Source: Thalassospira mesophila (lineage in GTDB: Bacteria; Pseudomonadota; Alphaproteobacteria; Rhodospirillales; Thalassospiraceae). From it: DNA of 64,000 nucleotides. Positions 46,507 through 55,470 of the stretch are shown piece by piece; position 1 is the first letter of the stretch, and each line of letters opens with the position of its first letter. The notes below the pieces were generated by a model, which saw only the letters and a list, made by a program, of their open reading frames with translations, searched no databases and had not been told where the DNA came from. The stretch is from contig NZ_JFKA01000001.1 of assembly GCF_002115755.1 (NCBI RefSeq), positions 868,001 to 932,000 on the forward strand, given 5' to 3'. The translations under genes and the position numbers were made by a program.

Positions 46507-47691
46507 ATGGCTGGCCGCGCACATTTTCACTGGGAAGATCCGCTGGGGCTTGATGCCCAGTTAAGCGAAGAAGAACGCATGATCCGTGATGCGGCCCATG
46601 CTTATTGCCAGGAACGGCTGATGCCGCGTGTGCTGGAAGCCAACCGCCACGAGATTTTTCATCGCGAGATTATGAGCGAAATGGGCGAACTTGGCCTGCT
46701 TGGCCCGACCATCCCCGAGGAATATGGCGGACCGGGTGTTAACCATGTGTCCTATGGTCTGGTGGCACGCGAAGTGGAGCGGGTCGATAGCGGGTATCGT
46801 TCGGCGATGTCGGTGCAAAGCTCGCTGGTGATGCATCCGATTTTTGCCTATGGCAGCGAAGACCAGCGCAAAAAATACCTGCCCAAACTGGCAAGTGGCG
46901 AATGGATTGGCTGTTTTGGTTTGACCGAACCTGATCATGGGTCCGACCCCGGCAGCATGATCACCCGTGCCCGCAAGGTCGATGGCGGCTTTACCCTGAG
47001 TGGTGCCAAAATGTGGATCACCAACAGCCCGATCGCCGATGTGTTTATCGTTTGGGGCAAGGATGACGAGGGCGTTATTCGTGGTTTCATCCTTGAAAAA
47101 GGCATGAAAGGCCTGAGCGCGCCCAAGATTGAAGGCAAGTTTTCGCTGCGCGCCTCGATCACCGGTGAAATCGTGATGGATAACGTGTTTGTTCCGGCCG
47201 AAAACATGCTGCCTGATGCCAAAGGTTTGGGCGGGCCGTTTGGCTGCCTTAACAAGGCGCGTTATGGCATTGCCTGGGGCTCGATCGGGGCGGCTGAATT
47301 TTGCTGGCACGCCGCACGTCAATATACGTTAGATCGCAAGCAGTTTGGCCGTCCGCTAGCCGCAAACCAGCTGGTCCAGTTAAAACTGGCCAATATGCAA
47401 ACCGAAATTGCCCTTGGTTTACAAGGGGCGCTGCAACTGGGGCGGATGCTGGATGCGGGCACCGCCGCACCGGAATCAATTTCGCTGATGAAGCGTAATA
47501 ACTGTGGCAAGTCGCTTGATATTGCCCGGGTCTCGCGCGACATGCATGGTGGCAACGGCATTTCCGATGAATATCATGTTATTCGTCATGTGATGAACCT
47601 TGAAGCGGTCAATACCTATGAGGGCACACATGATGTGCATGCCCTGATTTTGGGCCGCGCCCAAACCGGTATTCAGGCTTTTACCGCCTGA
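46507..47691 (+). CDS. gcdH: Glutaryl-CoA dehydrogenase
   Basis: 394 residues of the acyl-CoA dehydrogenase family. FAD-binding pieces [16 protein letters not shown] and [15 protein letters not shown], and the catalytic base in [14 protein letters not shown] (Glu near 372). GcdH-type sequences such as [18 protein letters not shown] separate it from isovaleryl-CoA dehydrogenases. It oxidises and decarboxylates glutaryl-CoA to crotonyl-CoA in lysine/glutarate breakdown. I start at the ATG at 46507, with AAGGGATG upstream; 46498 is also possible. Divergent from the LysR gene; a CoA transferase follows. Confidence 0.94.
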   Translation: MAGRAHFHWEDPLGLDAQLSEEERMIRDAAHAYCQERLMPRVLEANRHEIFHREIMSEMGELGLLGPTIPEEYGGPGVNHVSYGLVAREVERVDSGYRSAMSVQSSLVMHPIFAYGSEDQRKKYLPKLASGEWIGCFGLTEPDHGSDPGSMITRARKVDGGFTLSGAKMWITNSPIADVFIVWGKDDEGVIRGFILEKGMKGLSAPKIEGKFSLRASITGEIVMDNVFVPAENMLPDAKGLGGPFGCLNKARYGIAWGSIGAAEFCWHAARQYTLDRKQFGRPLAANQLVQLKLANMQTEIALGLQGALQLGRMLDAGTAAPESISLMKRNNCGKSLDIARVSRDMHGGNGISDEYHVIRHVMNLEAVNTYEGTHDVHALILGRAQTGIQAFTA

Positions 47692-47804
47692 TCACGCTGT
47701 GAAAACGGGTTATCTGCATTTGGTGCGGGTAACCCGTTTCCTGTTTGATGGTGCATATTTCGTTCATTTTCCGCCTGAAATACCCTGTTAAAGGATAAAT
47801 TAGC

Positions 47805-49028
47805 ATGCCCGGCGCGCTTAGCGGTATTCGTGTTCTGGATCTTTCGCGTGTGCTGGCCGGGCCGTGGGCCAGCCAGACACTGGCCGATCTGGGTGCCGAA
47901 GTGATCAAGATCGAACGACCGGGCAATGGCGATGATACACGCGGCTGGGGGCCGCCCTATGCCAAAAATGCCCAGGGCGAAGACACCAGCGAAGCGGCTT
48001 ATTATCTGGCGGCCAATCGCGGTAAAAAATCGCTGACGGTGGATATGACAACCGATGAGGGCCAGCAGATCATTCGCGATCTGGCGGCAAAATCCGACGT
48101 GGTGATTGAAAATTTCAAGGTTGGCGGGCTGGCTAAATACGGGCTGGATTACGCATCGTTAACGGCGGTCAATGACCGGCTGGTTTATTGTTCGATTACC
48201 GGTTTCGGGCAGGATGGGCCTTATGCCAAACGGGCCGGGTATGACTTTATGATCCAGGCGATGGGCGGGCTGATGAGCCTGACCGGTGCCCCTGACCATG
48301 AACCGGGCGGCCAGCCGATGAAGGTGGGCGTGGCCGTGGCCGATATTTTTACCGGCCTTTATGCCACCATTGGCATTTTAGCCGCCTTGCGTCATCGTGA
48401 TGAAAGCGGGGTGGGGCAATATATCGACCTTGCTTTGTTAGATGTGCAAACCGCCATCCTTGCCAATCAGGCGATGAATTATCTCACCACTGGTTCAGCA
48501 CCGGGGCGGCTGGGCAATGCGCACCCCAATATTGTGCCTTATGAGGCCTTCCCGACGGCGGATGGCTATATCATTCTTGCCGTTGGCAATGACAGCCAGT
48601 TTGCCAGTTTTTGCAAGGTCGCCGGGCTGGATGGTGTGGCAGATGATGCCCGGTTTACCACCAACCGCGCCCGGGTTGCCAACCGCACCGATCTGGTGCC
48701 GCAGGTGCGCCGGGCCATGGTGATGAAAACCACCGATGACTGGATTGGTATTTTGGAAACGGCCAATGTGCCGTGCGGGCCGATCAATACGCTGGACCGG
48801 GTTTTTGAGAACCCGCAGGTCAAACATCGCGGCACGGTGAAATATCTGGATCATCCGCTGGCGGGCAAGGTGCCCACGGTTAGCAACCCGTTAAAAATGT
48901 CGCAAACGCCAATTGCGGGCGAAACCGCCCCGCCAACATTGGGCCAGCATAGCGAAGAATTGCTGCGCGAAATTGGCGGGTTAAGTGACGAGCAGATTGC
49001 GCGGCTGCGCGCAGCAGGTGTTATTTAA
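47805..49028 (+). CDS. gcdG: CaiB/BaiF-type CoA transferase, likely glutarate:CoA transferase
   Basis: 407 residues of CoA-transferase family III. Motifs include GIRVLDLSRVLAGPWASQTLADLGAEVIKIE at the start (shown in part), SLTVDM, DVVIENFKVGGLAKYGLDY (with the usual Asp nucleophile region) and GYDFMIQAMGGLMSLTG. Next to gcdH it most likely moves CoA from succinyl-CoA to glutarate, as GcdG/SUGCT do, feeding glutaryl-CoA to the dehydrogenase. AAAGGATAA is the binding site. The 113-bp gap to gcdH has no clear terminator, so the two are probably one operon. Confidence 0.9.
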   Translation: MPGALSGIRVLDLSRVLAGPWASQTLADLGAEVIKIERPGNGDDTRGWGPPYAKNAQGEDTSEAAYYLAANRGKKSLTVDMTTDEGQQIIRDLAAKSDVVIENFKVGGLAKYGLDYASLTAVNDRLVYCSITGFGQDGPYAKRAGYDFMIQAMGGLMSLTGAPDHEPGGQPMKVGVAVADIFTGLYATIGILAALRHRDESGVGQYIDLALLDVQTAILANQAMNYLTTGSAPGRLGNAHPNIVPYEAFPTADGYIILAVGNDSQFASFCKVAGLDGVADDARFTTNRARVANRTDLVPQVRRAMVMKTTDDWIGILETANVPCGPINTLDRVFENPQVKHRGTVKYLDHPLAGKVPTVSNPLKMSQTPIAGETAPPTLGQHSEELLREIGGLSDEQIARLRAAGVI

Positions 49029-49076
49029 CCCGTAATCGGCGAAGCGCGACGCACGGACGGGTACGGCTTTTGGGGG

Positions 49077-49964
49077 TTATGTTGGTTGTGGTTGTTTGCG
49101 CCGCATGTGCCATTGGCGCCCGTAGGCGCCAAAAACGGCGACCATGATCAGCGCGCCGCCAATCATGGTTTGGCGGGTTGGCATTTCGCTAAAAAATACA
49201 ATGCCCCAAATCGGGGCCAGGGGTGTTTCAAGGGCGCTTAGCAACGCGGTTTCGGCGGGCGGTAAATGTTTGGCCCCGGCGGAAAGCAAAATGAAGGCAA
49301 TGGCAAAGCTGATGCCAAAGCCGATCAGAATGATAAATTCCGCCATGGTTATGGCTGCGGGCGCACCCAAACCCGCCGCAATCGGGCATAATAAAATTGC
49401 GGATGCCGCACCGGGCAGGGTGGTTGGCGTTTCGGGCCAGCGCCGGTAAACAAGGGTGATGCCCGCCATCACCACGGTCATCCAGCCCGCCAGCAAATTT
49501 CCCCATAAATCGCCTTGTGTTGAGGTGCCGCCAAAAATAATGATCACGCCGGTTAAGGCCGCCAAGCTGCCCAACAGAATGCTCAGCGACGGACGTTCGC
49601 GCAACAACAGCCAGCCCAGCAGAGCGGCGAAAAACGGGGCTGATGCGTAAATCAGGGCGACATTGGCCATGGTGGTGAGCTTGAACGCAGGCACAAAGGC
49701 GGCGGTGCCGCTGGCCATCAGGATTGTTGCCAAAACGGCAGGCCCGCGAAATTGGCGGATTTCAGACGCCAGTTTCCCGCGTAGCACCAGCAAAAAAAGG
49801 GCGAACAGGGCCGCAACCACGCCACGCCAGAAAATGATGCTCCAGGCATCGGCGGCAACGCCTTTGGTGAAAACACCTGCGGTGCTAAATAATACCGCCG
49901 AAAAACAGACCAACTGAAAGCCGGTTGCATGGTGATTGCCGTGTGGTTTGTCTGACAAAGACAT
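49077..49964 (-). CDS. EamA/DMT family transporter
   Basis: 295 residues with ten predicted membrane helices in two repeats of five, the drug/metabolite transporter layout. IYASAPFFAALLGWLLLRERPSL is the end of the first EamA repeat (about residues 105-127) and SALETPLAPIWGIVFFSEMP that of the second (about 235-254). GGGAAAAC sets the start. Substrate unknown; some family members export amino acids or metabolites. Converges on the CoA transferase gene. Confidence 0.88.
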   Translation of the reverse strand: MSLSDKPHGNHHATGFQLVCFSAVLFSTAGVFTKGVAADAWSIIFWRGVVAALFALFLLVLRGKLASEIRQFRGPAVLATILMASGTAAFVPAFKLTTMANVALIYASAPFFAALLGWLLLRERPSLSILLGSLAALTGVIIIFGGTSTQGDLWGNLLAGWMTVVMAGITLVYRRWPETPTTLPGAASAILLCPIAAGLGAPAAITMAEFIILIGFGISFAIAFILLSAGAKHLPPAETALLSALETPLAPIWGIVFFSEMPTRQTMIGGALIMVAVFGAYGRQWHMRRKQPQPT

Positions 49965-50348
49965 TGTTTTCCCATCCCTGATGAGCCGGTGTTTTACACC
50001 TTGCGTGGTGACAGCAGTCTGTCAGCAGAGTTTTTAAAAGCGGGACATAAAGGTGGAATATACGGGGCAGTACCATTTGTGTGCCCGCACAAGCAGTACT
50101 GTGCCTGTTTTTATTATCGCGTCAAAAATGTAGTTTTGCAGGGACGAGTGGAAAAATCCGACAGTTGGGCACTGCCCGGTTGACGCGAGGCTGGAATGTG
50201 AACTGGTCGCAAAATGTGGCAAATTCTATTTTATTTCAAATATTTAAATAAAATAGAACGATTGGAAAAAATGCGTTCGGGGTTGTGCGTTGCAGCGCCG
50301 CCTGTCAATGTAGTAAATGCGACAGGCCCGATCATGAAAGGACCCCGT
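49965..50348. other. Intergenic region with two inverted repeats
   Basis: No coding frame is convincing. The first structure pairs CAGTAC (50068-50073) with GTACTG (50096-50101), with TTGTG and CACAA pairing inside. The second is the AT-rich palindrome listed separately. Both are between divergent genes and may be operators. Confidence 0.5.
50224..50258. promoter_or_regulatory. AT-rich 13-bp inverted repeat
   Basis: TTCTATTTTATTT (50224-50236) and AAATAAAATAGAA (50246-50258) are perfect reverse complements around nine bases. It stands out against G+C-rich flanks and lies about 90 bases upstream of the DUF6506 gene. It could be a repressor site or a cruciform-forming promoter element. Confidence 0.5.
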
Positions 50349-50642
50349 ATGGTATTGCGAAAATACGCATTTATGATCAAGGCAAGCGGATATCCCCCCG
50401 GCGGTTTGCGAACGACCCTGCCAGGGGATGGTTTTAACAGTACGATTTTTGCCAGTAGCGATATTGATGCCCTGGTCGCCGAGGCGCTGGCGATGGTGGC
50501 CGAGGGCATGCAACTGATCGAACTGGGGGGCGGGTTTTCCGACGAAGATTTTGCCCGCCTGCAAGATGCCGTTGCCGGGGCAGTGCCGCTGGGACGTGTC
50601 AGCTTTGATGACCGAAATGCTGCCTTGTTAAAGCGCCGTTAA
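50349..50642 (+). CDS. Small DUF6506-like protein
   Basis: 97 residues, resembling the DUF6506 family: starts KYAFMIKASGYPPGGLRTTL, has IFASSDIDALVAEALAMVAEG and the characteristic IELGGGFSDEDFARL, then VPLGRVSF. Function unknown in the family. AAAGGA lies seven bases before the ATG; the longer frame is AT-rich and unlike protein. Single gene, probably under the palindrome at 50224. Confidence 0.78.
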   Translation: MVLRKYAFMIKASGYPPGGLRTTLPGDGFNSTIFASSDIDALVAEALAMVAEGMQLIELGGGFSDEDFARLQDAVAGAVPLGRVSFDDRNAALLKRR

Positions 50643-50982
50643 GCGGAATATTTCCGCCATGGCATCGCAAAGGTCGGGGAAATCCCGGCCTTCTCTCTGT
50701 GGCGATGGTTGTTGGCCGCCGGGGCGATTGGGCCGGTATTGGCCAACTGGTATTTCTTGCGCCGACCCTGCGCCTTCGCCCACCCTGCGCCACCTGCCAC
50801 CTGCCACCTGCCACCTGCCACCCGTTCGACGGTCCGGCAAAGTGGATTGTTTGGCGCGGCTTTGCAGGCACAGGAATATGTGTTTTTGCAGGTGGCGTTA
50901 AAACCCCCTGATCTGCTTTGCACAAGGTGCCGGGCGCGCTATGGTTCGATCCATCAAATTGCAGAGCTGACGGGAGACCAAA
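50643..50982. other. Intergenic region with a heptamer tandem repeat
   Basis: Contains the CCACCTG array at 50790-50817 and otherwise nothing coding that I can support on either strand. The panE promoter is probably in the last 60 bases. Confidence 0.5.
50790..50817. repeat. Tandem heptamer repeat (CCACCTG x4)
   Basis: Four exact copies of CCACCTG follow each other and a fifth partial copy follows (CCACC). The flanks also carry CACCCTG variants. A slippage-prone microsatellite in a non-coding stretch. Confidence 0.85.
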
Positions 50983-51891
50983 ATGAAAATTGCAGTGATG
51001 GGTGCCGGTGCGGTTGGCTGTTATTACGGGGCCAAACTGGCACAGCATGGGTATGATGTTGTTTTAATCGGGCGACCCCAGCATGTGCGCGCGATTAACA
51101 AAAACGGCCTGCATTTTGAAAGTGGCGGAACATCCACCATGATCGCCCTTGCGGCCAGTATTGACCCAGCCGCGGTGGCCGGGGCCGATATTGTGCTGTT
51201 TTGTGTGAAATCCACCGATACCGCCAGTGCCGGGGCTGCCATTGCCCCGCATCTGGGCGCGCATACGGTAGTGATGAGTTTGCAAAACGGGGTTGATAAC
51301 GCAGAACGTCTTGGCGCGATTATCGGGCGGTCTGTGGTGCCGACTGTAGTTTATGTGGGGGCTGGCATGGCGGGCGACGGGCATGTCGCCCATTTTGGCC
51401 GGGGTGATTTGGTGATTGGGCCTAATGACGCCAGCGACATGATCGCGCAAACCCTGCGCCCGGCGGGAATTCCGGTGGAAATTTCGAAAAATGCCCAAGG
51501 TGCCCTGTGGGCCAAAATGATTTTGAATTGCGCCTATAACGCCTTATCGGCCGTTTCGCGCCTGCCCTATGGCGACCTTGCAAAGGGCGAGGGCGTGATG
51601 GTGGTGATTGAAAATGTGGTCGCCGAATGCCTGGGGGTGGCCGGTGCGCTGGGTATTATCGTGCCCGGCGATGTGCGCGAGGCGGTTGCGGGCATTATTA
51701 AAACCATGCCCGCACAATATTCCTCGACTGCGCAGGACCTGATGCGGGGCAAGCCCAGCGAGATAGACTATCTGAATGGATATATCGTGCGCAAGGGCGG
51801 CGAGATGGGCGTGGCAACGCCTGCCAATCAGGTTTTATACACAATGGTAAAGTTGCTGGAAATGCAGCCTGAACAGACCGTTCAGGGGTGA
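50983..51891 (+). CDS. panE: 2-dehydropantoate 2-reductase
   Basis: 302 residues. N-terminal Rossmann fold binds NADPH through MGAGAVGCYYG (residues 6-16), followed by LIGRPQHV. The catalytic Lys region is ALWAKMILNCAYNALSA (Lys about 180) and the C-terminal helical domain contains SSTAQDLMRGKPSEIDYLNGYI, diagnostic for ketopantoate reductases. It reduces ketopantoate to pantoate in the coenzyme A pathway, although several paralogues with other substrates exist. GGGAG precedes the start. Confidence 0.9.
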   Translation: MKIAVMGAGAVGCYYGAKLAQHGYDVVLIGRPQHVRAINKNGLHFESGGTSTMIALAASIDPAAVAGADIVLFCVKSTDTASAGAAIAPHLGAHTVVMSLQNGVDNAERLGAIIGRSVVPTVVYVGAGMAGDGHVAHFGRGDLVIGPNDASDMIAQTLRPAGIPVEISKNAQGALWAKMILNCAYNALSAVSRLPYGDLAKGEGVMVVIENVVAECLGVAGALGIIVPGDVREAVAGIIKTMPAQYSSTAQDLMRGKPSEIDYLNGYIVRKGGEMGVATPANQVLYTMVKLLEMQPEQTVQG

Positions 51892-52105
51892 TTTGAGGGC
51901 GGGTTTCGGGGTGTTTGCGCAGGGCGTGACGGCCCGCCGGGGGGGCCGGAATCTGGCTGAATTTTGCGCGTAAGTGATTAGAACTGGACGAGTCGTATAG
52001 TTTGGGGTACAGATACGGGTATAAGTAAAATAATAGTCGCCAAAATAAAAGGCGACGACCGGGGCACTATTTACAACGCAGGATGACCACAGGTAGGGGG
52101 CATCT

Positions 52106-52741
52106 ATGAATATCGGGAATTATTCCCTTAATCAGCTGGCATCTTCCCCGGTAGGGAAATTGTCGGCTTCTGTTCGCAAGGCAGGTTTCGGGGCACGTCA
52201 GGGACGGGCCGGTTGTCTTGTATTTATTGATCAGTCTTTGGCTGATATCGAAGCCATTGTCTGGCGATATGCCGGAATTGCCGAAATTTTCATGATTGGC
52301 GCGGCACAGGATGGCCTTTTGGTTATTGGTAATGTGTTGTCGCAACGCCAGACCGTGCAAACCGTGCATGTGTTTGGCCGTGCGTGCGACAATGGTATGA
52401 TGCTGGGCATGGCGATGCTCGACGTTGCCTGTTTGCGCCGCCACCCGGAAAAATTCCGCAATTGGCGTGCCGGGCTGGCCAATGATGCGTTTTTCTTTTT
52501 CCACGGTTGCGCTGTGACCGATCCTTCCTTCGACCAGGTGCTGTGCGCATCGCTTGAGGCCTTTACCGGCGCGCTGGTCAATGTTGGCAAGGATCGCCCG
52601 CAAAGAATGCGCCCGTCTCAATCTTCGTCTGCCAGTCATGATGTTGATGCGGATGCATCTGGCGGATATTCGTCTGTTATGTCTCGTGTTGAACGGCGAT
52701 CCGGTGTGGACCGTCGGGCAAACGGGCGTCGTCGATCCTGA
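52106..52741 (+). CDS. Stand-alone DUF4347-like protein
   Basis: 211 residues. Residues about 35-150 resemble the DUF4347 domain: LVFIDQSLADIEAI matches the opening strand (usually FIDSxVxD), VQTVHVFGRACDN the central strand (usually IHIVSHGS), and DAFFFFHGCAVTDPSFDQVL the strand with GC, followed by LEAFTGALVN. In the family this domain is an N-terminal part of very large surface proteins; here it stands alone. The SHG histidine site is changed to FGRA while the cysteine is retained. The C-terminus is serine-rich and then strongly basic (RVERRSGVDRRANGRR). No signal peptide is seen. A terminator follows. Confidence 0.62.
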   Translation: MNIGNYSLNQLASSPVGKLSASVRKAGFGARQGRAGCLVFIDQSLADIEAIVWRYAGIAEIFMIGAAQDGLLVIGNVLSQRQTVQTVHVFGRACDNGMMLGMAMLDVACLRRHPEKFRNWRAGLANDAFFFFHGCAVTDPSFDQVLCASLEAFTGALVNVGKDRPQRMRPSQSSSASHDVDADASGGYSSVMSRVERRSGVDRRANGRRRS

Positions 52742-52849
52742 CGCAATAGCGCGACCTTTCACGCCCAGGCGATGAAGGTGTCTGCGCTCGACCGGCAGAG
52801 ATGCGGCACGCTCGGGGGAGGTAGAGCCGCATTTTGTGCCAGTCACAAA

Positions 52850-52881
52850 GCCGGAGGCCATGCGGTGGTCTCCGGCTTTTT
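52850..52881 (+). terminator. Terminator after the DUF4347-like gene
   Basis: AGCCGGAG and CTCCGGCT form the stem around a 14-base loop, and TTTT follows. It lies 110 bp after the stop codon. Confidence 0.8.
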
Positions 52882-52889
52882 GTGTTTTA

Positions 52890-52919
52890 GGCCAATGGTA
52901 CGTCGGCCAATGGTGCGTC
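52890..52919. repeat. Direct repeat of 15 bp in tandem
   Basis: GGCCAATGGTACGTC is followed directly by GGCCAATGGTGCGTC, with one difference, and by a further GGCC. It lies in the 3' region between a terminator and the AraC gene. Confidence 0.7.
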
Positions 52920-52971
52920 GGCCCCGGCGGGCCGTGACGTGATATGTGTCGTGATAACGTGTGACGACGCG

Positions 52972-53775
52972 CTATTTGTAATAGGTCCCCGGCGTTGTCC
53001 CGGTTGCCTTGCGAAACATTGCAATAAAGGCCGATGTGTTTTCATAACCCAGATCCAGTGCCACCTCGGTGACCGGGCGGTTATGGGCGAGTTTTTCCAG
53101 CGCATAAAGCAGGCGCAGCTTTTGCCGCCATTCGCGAAACGGCATGCCGCATTCGCGCAAAAACAGCCGGGCAAGGGTGCGTGAGGACGCCCCGCTGTTA
53201 CGCGACCAGTTTTCAAGGGTGCGGTTATCGGCCGGGTGGGTTTGCAAATGGGTGCAAATGCGCAACAGCCGCGGGTCTTTAGGCGCGGGCAGGTGCAAAT
53301 TATCCTGCGGCGGAGGCCGCAACTGGTCTAGCAACACCTGGATCAAGCGGCCATCAGCACCGTTTATGTCATATTCAACCGGAATGTCACTGGCGGCACG
53401 GATCAGTTCGCGCAATAGCGGGCTGACATCAATGACCAAACACTGGTCGGGCAGGGTATTGCTGGCATTTTGATCAATATAGAGATGGCGGGCACGGGTT
53501 GCGGTGGCGGTTGAGACCGCGTGATCAATGCCGGGCGGCACCCAGACCGCGCGTTGGGGCGGCACCACCCAGATCCCGGCATGGGTGCTGATGGTCATGG
53601 TGCCTTCGATGGCATAAATCAGCTGATGCCACGCGTGATGATGGGGCGCAATATAATGTCCGGCGGGCATGTCGTCGACCCGCACGCAAACCGGGCGGGG
53701 CAAAAAGGTTGGTCGCGGGCGCGGATTAACATGTAAACGCTGCGATGGTGATAGCGAGACGATGCCACGGGGCAT
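52972..53775 (-). CDS. AraC family transcriptional regulator
   Basis: 267 residues: an N-terminal cupin sensor (GHYIAPHHHAWHQLIYAIEGTMTI, about residues 39-62, with the VPP.RAVWVPPG strand) and a C-terminal double helix-turn-helix (NSGASSRTLARLFLRECGMPF and EVALDLGYENTSAFIAMFRKATG). It is divergent from the MFS gene at 53942, and the shared 166-bp region probably contains its operators. The ligand is not known. Confidence 0.9.
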   Translation of the reverse strand: MPRGIVSLSPSQRLHVNPRPRPTFLPRPVCVRVDDMPAGHYIAPHHHAWHQLIYAIEGTMTISTHAGIWVVPPQRAVWVPPGIDHAVSTATATRARHLYIDQNASNTLPDQCLVIDVSPLLRELIRAASDIPVEYDINGADGRLIQVLLDQLRPPPQDNLHLPAPKDPRLLRICTHLQTHPADNRTLENWSRNSGASSRTLARLFLRECGMPFREWRQKLRLLYALEKLAHNRPVTEVALDLGYENTSAFIAMFRKATGTTPGTYYK

Positions 53776-53941
53776 GATATTGTCCTATTTAACGTATTCA
53801 ATGGCAGATTACCGTGAGACAGACGTCAAGGACAGGGTTAGTTTGGAAGATATCCAGACAACCGGAACAAATGCATACGAACTTGTCGCCGTGCCCCACC
53901 CGCATCGGACGGGTTCTTGTGTCATCAGGAAGATATTGTAA

Positions 53942-55285
53942 ATGCCAACGCCCTATCCCACACCCAAAGCGCCGGAAATACCCGAAGCCCACAACCCGAC
54001 CGAACCCGATGCCCATGCGCCGGGCAACCTGGCCGCATCTGCACCTGATCGCACCGCCTTTGTGCCGCTGACGGCAAATGGCAAAAGCGGCTGGCGTGGC
54101 AACCCGGAAGTTCTGTTGATTTTAATGGCGGTGGCCATGCCATTGTCATTTTCGACATGGATGGCGCTGTTAAATAACTTTTCGGTCGAAATGGCCGATT
54201 TTACCGGTCGTGAAATTGGCATTTTGCAGTCGTTGCGCGAAATTCCCGGCTTTTTGGCCTTTAGCGCCATTTTTGCCCTGCTGATATTTCGCGAGCAAAC
54301 CTTTGCCCTGATCTCGCTTCTGGTTCTGGGCCTTGGTGTGGCGATTAGCGGCTATTTCCCCACCATTATCGGGCTTTATTGCACCACGGTTTTAATGTCG
54401 ATCGGGTTTCATTATTTTGAAACCATGCAACAGGCCTTGTCCTTGCAATGGGTGGCCAAGGACCGCACGGCGATGGTGATGGGCCGGCAATTATCGGCCA
54501 AATCAATTGCCTCGTTGCTGATGTTTGGTGGCGTCTGGGTGATGATGGAAGTGTTTGATATGCCCTATCGCGGGGTTTATGTGGTGGGCGGTGCGCTGAC
54601 CATTGCCGTGGCGATTGCGGCGTGGCTGATCTTTCCCAAATTCACCGATGCCCACCCGCAAACCCGCAAACTGGTGTTGCGCCGCCGCTACTGGCTTTAT
54701 TACGCGCTGACCTTTATGGCCGGTGCGCGTCGCCAGATTTTCACGGTTTTTGCCGGATTTTTGATGGTGGAAAAGTTTGGCTATGATGTGGGCACCATCA
54801 CCATCCTGTATTTGCTAAACCACGCCATTAACATGGTGCTGGCCCCCCAAATTGGCCGGTTGATTGGCAAATGGGGGGAACGCAAGGCGCTGATATTTGA
54901 ATATTGCGGGCTGTTTCTGGTTTTTACGGGCTATGCCTTTGTGCAAAATTCGCATCTGGCGGCCGGGTTATATGTGGTGGATCATTTGTTTTTTGCCATG
55001 GCAATTGCGATGAAAACCTATTTCCAGAAAATCGCCGATCCGGGGGATATTTCATCGACCGCCGGTGTCAGCTTTACCATCAACCATATCGCTGCCGTGT
55101 TTTTGCCCGCTGCGTTTGGCCTGTTATGGCTGGTTTCGCCCAGTGCCGTCTTTTTGACCGGTGCGGTTCTGGCCCTTGGCTCGCTGATTCTGTCGTTTAA
55201 TGTGCCCAATGATCCGCGACCGGGCAATGAAGCGGTTTTTGGCGGTGCCGACGATATGGGCGCTGTGGGGCAGGCGGCTCGGTAA
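53942..55285 (+). CDS. MFS transporter
   Basis: 447 residues. A 55-residue proline-rich, polar cytoplasmic N-terminus (MPTPYPTPKAPEIPEAHNP start) precedes about twelve membrane helices. The sequence (IGILQSLREIPGFLAFSAIF; LAPQIGRLIGKWGERKALIF) fits the MFS but no subgroup I can name. It is likely controlled by the divergent AraC gene. Terminator at 55341. Confidence 0.83.
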   Translation: MPTPYPTPKAPEIPEAHNPTEPDAHAPGNLAASAPDRTAFVPLTANGKSGWRGNPEVLLILMAVAMPLSFSTWMALLNNFSVEMADFTGREIGILQSLREIPGFLAFSAIFALLIFREQTFALISLLVLGLGVAISGYFPTIIGLYCTTVLMSIGFHYFETMQQALSLQWVAKDRTAMVMGRQLSAKSIASLLMFGGVWVMMEVFDMPYRGVYVVGGALTIAVAIAAWLIFPKFTDAHPQTRKLVLRRRYWLYYALTFMAGARRQIFTVFAGFLMVEKFGYDVGTITILYLLNHAINMVLAPQIGRLIGKWGERKALIFEYCGLFLVFTGYAFVQNSHLAAGLYVVDHLFFAMAIAMKTYFQKIADPGDISSTAGVSFTINHIAAVFLPAAFGLLWLVSPSAVFLTGAVLALGSLILSFNVPNDPRPGNEAVFGGADDMGAVGQAAR

Positions 55286-55340
55286 TTTTACGTAAGCCGT
55301 TCGCGCCGCTTGGTTTTTTGGCGCAAACATTCAAATGATA

Positions 55341-55367
55341 AAACGCCTGTTCGCACGAGCAGGCGTT
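55341..55367 (+). terminator. Terminator of the MFS gene
   Basis: AAACGCCTG pairs with CAGGCGTTT around nine bases and is followed by TTGTTT, 56 bp after the stop. Confidence 0.88.
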
Positions 55368-55470
55368 TTTGTTTGCTTGTTGCGATCTATTTTCGCAAAA
55401 TCTTCAAAACCTGACCATCCGAACAAGAATATATTTGTCAGACAGACCATCATTTTCAGGGGTGCATTAC

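Noticed and set aside
50760-50822. Tandem repeats as a CRISPR-like array
   Set aside because: The units are 7 bp with no spacers, so this is a simple tandem repeat.
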